From positions 1-15,869 of the forward strand of contig CAZRIE010000097.1 of NCBI GenBank assembly GCA_964600075.1: DNA of 15,869 nucleotides. Reading direction: 5' to 3'. Below, in pieces: positions 12,537 through 15,869 of this stretch (the stretch's first letter is position 1; each line of letters opens with the position of its first letter). The notes beneath the pieces were generated by a model, which did no database searches, was not told the DNA's origin, and saw nothing but the letters and a program-made list of their open reading frames with translations. Position numbers and translations under genes: made by a program. The DNA comes from CAZRIE01 sp964600075. Lineage in GTDB: Bacteria > Bacteroidota > Bacteroidia > Flavobacteriales > Flavobacteriaceae.

Positions 12537-13514
12537 ATGAAGACATTACAATTTAGGGAAGCCATTGTCGAGGCCATGTCGGAAGAAATGCGAAAGGATG
12601 AATCCATATATCTCATGGGCGAGGAGGTTGCCGAATATAACGGAGCCTATAAAGCTTCGAAAGGTATGTTGGCTGAATTCGGTGCCAAACGTGTCATCGA
12701 TACGCCGATTGCAGAATTGGGTTTCGCGGGCATAGGTGTCGGGTCTACCATGACCGGTAACCGCCCGATAATCGAGTTCATGACTTTTAACTTCGCATTG
12801 GTGGGTATCGATCAGATTATCAACAACGCGGCTAAGATCCGTCAAATGTCGGGAGGTCAATTTCCTTGTCCGATCGTTTTTCGGGGGCCTACGGGCTCTG
12901 CAGGCCAATTGGGAGCTACACACTCACAGGCTTTTGAAAGCTGGTATGCGAACTGTCCAGGTCTTAAGGTAATCGTACCCTCTAACCCTTCGGATGCGAA
13001 AGGTTTATTAAAATCGGCCATTCGCGATGATGACCCGGTAATTTTTATGGAATCGGAGCAGATGTACGGCGATAAAGGCGAAGTGCCCGAGGGTGAATAC
13101 ACCATTCCAATAGGTGTTGCCGATATCAGAAGAGAAGGAAAAGATGTTACGATCGTATCATTTGGAAAAATTATAAAGGAAGCCGATAAGGCAGCAGATG
13201 AGCTTGAAAAAGAAGGTATCAGTTGTGAGATTATCGACTTGCGTACCGTAAAACCTTTGGATTACGAAGCCATTCTAAAATCGGTGAAGAAGACCAACCG
13301 ACTGGTAATCTTGGAGGAAGCTTGGCCCTTTGGTAACGTTGCAACCGAAATTACTTTTCACGTACAGTCGCATGCTTTTGATTATTTGGATGCGCCCATA
13401 CAGAAAATCAATACGGCAGATACGCCGGCGCCATATTCCCCGGTTTTATTGGCTGAATGGCTGCCCAATCATGAAGATGTCGTAAAGGCTGTTAAGAAAG
13501 TGTTATATAAATAA
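12537..13514 (+). CDS. pdhB: Pyruvate dehydrogenase E1 component, beta subunit
   Basis: The beta subunit of heterotetrameric E1, which decarboxylates pyruvate with thiamine diphosphate and passes the acetyl group to the lipoyl domain of E2. The protein has 325 residues, normal for this family. Seen: EAMSEEMRKDESIYLMGEEV (12-31), DTPIAELGFAGIGVGSTMTG (55-74) with Glu60 at the place of the Glu that activates the cofactor, FNFALVGIDQIINNAAK, and the C-terminal transketolase domain with SFGKIIKEADKAADELEKEG, IDLRTVKPLD and EEAWPFGNVATEI. The alpha subunit and E2 are not in the window. A branched-chain or acetoin E1-beta is possible by fold, but the sequence resembles flavobacterial PdhB. It is a single-gene unit with a long leader and its own terminator. 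Confidence 0.95.
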   Translation: MKTLQFREAIVEAMSEEMRKDESIYLMGEEVAEYNGAYKASKGMLAEFGAKRVIDTPIAELGFAGIGVGSTMTGNRPIIEFMTFNFALVGIDQIINNAAKIRQMSGGQFPCPIVFRGPTGSAGQLGATHSQAFESWYANCPGLKVIVPSNPSDAKGLLKSAIRDDDPVIFMESEQMYGDKGEVPEGEYTIPIGVADIRREGKDVTIVSFGKIIKEADKAADELEKEGISCEIIDLRTVKPLDYEAILKSVKKTNRLVILEEAWPFGNVATEITFHVQSHAFDYLDAPIQKINTADTPAPYSPVLLAEWLPNHEDVVKAVKKVLYK

Positions 13515-13543
13515 AGGATAACGAATTTGTAAAGTTACTTTTG

Positions 13544-13578
13544 CTTCGTCGACCTAAAGGTTGGCGAAGTATTTTTTT
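13544..13578 (+). terminator. Rho-independent terminator after pdhB
   Basis: An 11-bp stem with two G-U pairs (13544-13554 with 13559-13569, TAAA loop, CTTCG/CGAAG outer part) is followed by TA and seven T residues. It starts 30 bases after the pdhB stop. Confidence 0.85.
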
Positions 13579-13800
13579 AAGAGACGGTTTTAAAATTTTC
13601 TTAGCATATTTTTTTTCCACTATTGGGGGGTATACATTAAGATAAAGTGGTTCGACATAGTCTAGGTTATGGTTTATCCCGAAATTTTTCAATTTACGAG
13701 GCAATAGAAAAAATAGCACTAAAAAAATGCAACTAGTAGCTATTAAAATTGTCTTTTCTGGTATGTTATTTGAATTCACGCACGGAGAACAAACCTATTC
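13579..13800. other. AT-rich intergenic region before the DUF5686 gene
   Basis: The plus strand has no gene and no convincing TAnnTTTG box here; GTTATTTG near 13765-13772 is a poor match. A minus-strand frame (13779 down to 13492) could give 95 residues with one membrane-like segment (ILIATSCIFLVLFFLL), but it runs through the pdhB terminator and into the end of pdhB, and matches nothing I know. I treat the region as non-coding with low certainty. Confidence 0.4.
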
Positions 13801-15869
13801 ATGAAAAAAATTCTTCTAGCAACCTTTCTGTTTTTCACTCTCTTTGCCAGTGCGCAGAGTAAAGTGGGCGGTATCGTGCTCGATGAATTCGATAAACCCG
13901 TTGCTTTCGCGAACATCTTCTTTAAAAATTCATACGAAGGCACTATTACCAATGATAACGGTCGGTTCTATATGGAATCTGACGTTACCCACGATACATT
14001 GGTCGTTTCCTTTATCGGATATGAGAATTTGGAAATTCCCCTGACCTCTAAAGTGACCTATGATATGAAGGTCAAATTGAAAGAGTCTTCACAGCAGCTA
14101 GACGAGGTTGTGCTCATCGCCGGGAAGCAATCCAAAAAGAATAACCCTGCAGTAGAAATCCTAAAAAAAATCTGGTCGAAAAAAAGGGAAAATGGGTTGC
14201 GCAAGTTTAAGCAATACGCTTTTGAAAAATATGAAAAGGTAGAATTTGACCTAAACACCATAGATAGTGCCCTGATGAAGCGAAAAATCTTTAAAGGGCT
14301 CGAATTTGTCTTCCAAGATCTCGATACTTCGCGAATTACAGGTAAAACCTATTTGCCCATATTCCTAAACGAAACTTTTACTAAAGTATATGGCGATAAT
14401 CTATTGAACGAAGAAAAAGAAGATGTCTTGGGTAATAAAAATTCGGGCTTCGATAACAATCAGGCTATTATCAGCTTTATCGCCGACCTTTATCAAGACT
14501 ATGATATCTACGACAATTATCTGAAGTTTTTCGACAAGAGTTTTACAAGTCCGTTATCTCGAACAGGTGTAGACACCTACAATTACGCCCTGCGTGATAG
14601 TGCTTTTATCGATAATAAGTGGTGTTATAATATTCTTTACTATCCGAGACGTAAAAATGAGCTCACGTTCAAAGGCGATTTTTGGGTTAATGATACAACT
14701 TATGCCATCAAGAATATCAACCTAGAGGTTACCAAAAGTGCTAATATCAATTGGGTCAAGGAAATCTATATTGAACAAGATTTCGAAGTGGTAAACGATT
14801 CGGTATTCCTATTGAAACGCGATTACATGATGAGCGATTTCAGTTTTCAGAAAAAAGAGGAATCACGTGGCGTATATGGTAAGCGAACAACTGTTTATGG
14901 GGGCTATAACTTTGATCAAAAGCAGCCCAAAGAATTCTATAAAACGGAAAGCAACCCCTATGATCCTATTGTCCAGAATCGCGACAGTACCTTTTGGCAG
15001 AACAACCGGCTAGAAGGTTTGAACAAAGATGAACAAGGCATTTACCAGCTATTGGACACGCTACAGACCGTACCTAAATTCAACTTGTATTATGATTTTG
15101 TCAGTATACTCGGTTCGGGCTATGTTGAAATTGATAAATGGAATATGGATATTGGTAGCATATACGATTTCTGGGGATACAATGAAGCTGAAGGTCTGCG
15201 TGTGCGAATGGGCGCCAGAACTTATTTTGGCGAAAACGACCCTTGGCGTTTAGAAGGCTACGGCGCTTATGGATTTGGCGATAAAAAATTCAAATTTGGA
15301 GCTTCTGGAAAGTTCTTATTGGATAAGAAGAAGCGATTGATTATCTCTGGAGGTAAGCGACGTGATGTGGAACAATTGGGGGGCAGTCTCACGGCCACTA
15401 ATGATGTGTTGGGCAGAAGTATTGCTTCTTCGGCTATTTTAACGGTCGGGGCCAATAATAGGTTGTCCAATATAAACCTGAACGGTCTCGGTATAGAAAT
15501 GGAACCGGTAACAAATTTGAGGATAGCGGTTGGAGCGACTTTTCGAAAGCTGAGTTCCGCCTTGCCGGCGGCATTTAGCCTTGACTATGTCGATGCCGAA
15601 TCGCCCACTGGGGTGTCTTCTGAAATTAAGCAGTTCGATTTTCAGACCGTATTAATTTATACCCCGGGAAAACGAACTATTGGTTATGGTGTGGAGCGCC
15701 GTGACATCAATGATGAATATAGTACGTTGTTATTAAAATATACTAAAGGTATCGATGGTATATGGGACAGTGATTTCGACTACACTAAGCTGCAATTTTC
15801 GTATACCCAACCTTGGCAAGTGGGCGGATTTGGACGTCTAACCAGCACCGTAGAGGTTGGTAAAATCTT
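13801..15869 (+). CDS. DUF5686 and carboxypeptidase-like regulatory domain protein (partial, 3' end outside window)
   Basis: The first 689 codons of an exported protein, open to the window edge with no stop. A signal peptide (MKKILLATFLFFTLFASAQS) is followed by a carboxypeptidase-regulatory-like beta sandwich (about 22-95: VGGIVLDEFDKPVAFANIFF, GTITNDNGRFYM, FIGYENLEIPL), the domain also found at the start of SusC-type receptors. After a linker with QLDEVVL comes a long DUF5686 region, including NPAVEILKKIWSKK, FKQYAFEKYEKVEFDLN and FKGDFWVNDTTYAIKNINLE. From about residue 430 alternating strands such as GARTYFGENDPWRLEGYGAY and KFGASGKFLL suggest an outer-membrane beta barrel. DUF5686 proteins are widespread in Bacteroidota and their function is unknown; there is no TonB box or plug domain that I can see. 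The start is the ATG directly before the signal peptide. Confidence 0.9.
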   Translation, partial: MKKILLATFLFFTLFASAQSKVGGIVLDEFDKPVAFANIFFKNSYEGTITNDNGRFYMESDVTHDTLVVSFIGYENLEIPLTSKVTYDMKVKLKESSQQLDEVVLIAGKQSKKNNPAVEILKKIWSKKRENGLRKFKQYAFEKYEKVEFDLNTIDSALMKRKIFKGLEFVFQDLDTSRITGKTYLPIFLNETFTKVYGDNLLNEEKEDVLGNKNSGFDNNQAIISFIADLYQDYDIYDNYLKFFDKSFTSPLSRTGVDTYNYALRDSAFIDNKWCYNILYYPRRKNELTFKGDFWVNDTTYAIKNINLEVTKSANINWVKEIYIEQDFEVVNDSVFLLKRDYMMSDFSFQKKEESRGVYGKRTTVYGGYNFDQKQPKEFYKTESNPYDPIVQNRDSTFWQNNRLEGLNKDEQGIYQLLDTLQTVPKFNLYYDFVSILGSGYVEIDKWNMDIGSIYDFWGYNEAEGLRVRMGARTYFGENDPWRLEGYGAYGFGDKKFKFGASGKFLLDKKKRLIISGGKRRDVEQLGGSLTATNDVLGRSIASSAILTVGANNRLSNINLNGLGIEMEPVTNLRIAVGATFRKLSSALPAAFSLDYVDAESPTGVSSEIKQFDFQTVLIYTPGKRTIGYGVERRDINDEYSTLLLKYTKGIDGIWDSDFDYTKLQFSYTQPWQVGGFGRLTSTVEVGKI

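Noticed and set aside
12546..12923. Minus-strand open frame inside pdhB
   Set aside because: It is antisense to a strongly conserved enzyme and typical of the non-coding strand of GC-richer genes.
13492..13779. Minus-strand frame of 95 codons with one membrane-like segment
   Set aside because: It overlaps the end of pdhB and reads straight through the pdhB terminator hairpin, has low-complexity AT-rich codons, and matches no family I know. Kept only as a note in the intergenic entry.

Overview
The window looks like chromosome of a marine-type Flavobacteriaceae bacterium (Bacteroidota). The protein set fits this: a 2TM-domain protein, a DUF5686 protein with a carboxypeptidase-like regulatory domain, a DUF151 protein with a UVR tail, and a nucleoside transporter with a signal peptide. 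So do the promoter boxes of the Bacteroidota type (TAnnTTTG) and the absence of clear Shine-Dalgarno sequences. Base composition is moderately AT-rich. No tRNA, rRNA, CRISPR array or intact mobile element was found.

Layout. (1) 1-1470 is a decay zone. It has a terminator from an upstream gene, a small secreted-protein gene with three in-frame stops (188-490), unassignable debris (491-704), and a frameshifted, 5'-truncated AraC-family regulator (705-1470, minus). (2) 1478-2361, minus: a 2TM-domain membrane protein and dihydrofolate reductase (folA), overlapping by four bases. (3) 2431-3989, plus: a class V PLP enzyme and a stand-alone CBM48 domain protein, ending in a bidirectional terminator. 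(4) 4052-7256, minus: an ergothioneine cluster in transcription order egtB, egtD, a second SAM methyltransferase that overlaps egtD, and a DUF427 protein. (5) 7331-12232, minus: etfB, etfA, a bifunctional nuclease (DUF151+UVR), a CNT-family nucleoside transporter and thymidylate synthase. (6) From 12233, plus: a divergent control region, pyruvate dehydrogenase E1 beta, a terminator, and a DUF5686 protein that runs off the window.

How the genes fit together. folA and thyA belong to one cycle: ThyA turns methylene-tetrahydrofolate into dihydrofolate and FolA reduces it again. The nucleoside transporter beside thyA fits nucleoside salvage. EgtD trimethylates histidine and EgtB adds the sulfur, and a PLP C-S lyase would finish ergothioneine. 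No egtA or egtC is present, and the EgtB C-terminus lacks the Asp/Arg pair that binds gamma-glutamylcysteine in the mycobacterial enzyme, so direct use of cysteine is likely (inference). EtfAB and PDH E1 beta are core energy metabolism.

The most interesting non-coding signals are in the etfB/pdhB divergent region. One is a perfect 28-bp palindrome. The other is a roughly 100-nt nested inverted-repeat structure, closed by a perfect 12-bp stem, in the long leader of the E1-beta gene. It could be an undescribed structured leader RNA or a tiny inverted-repeat element. None of the family or RNA assignments was checked by a database search.
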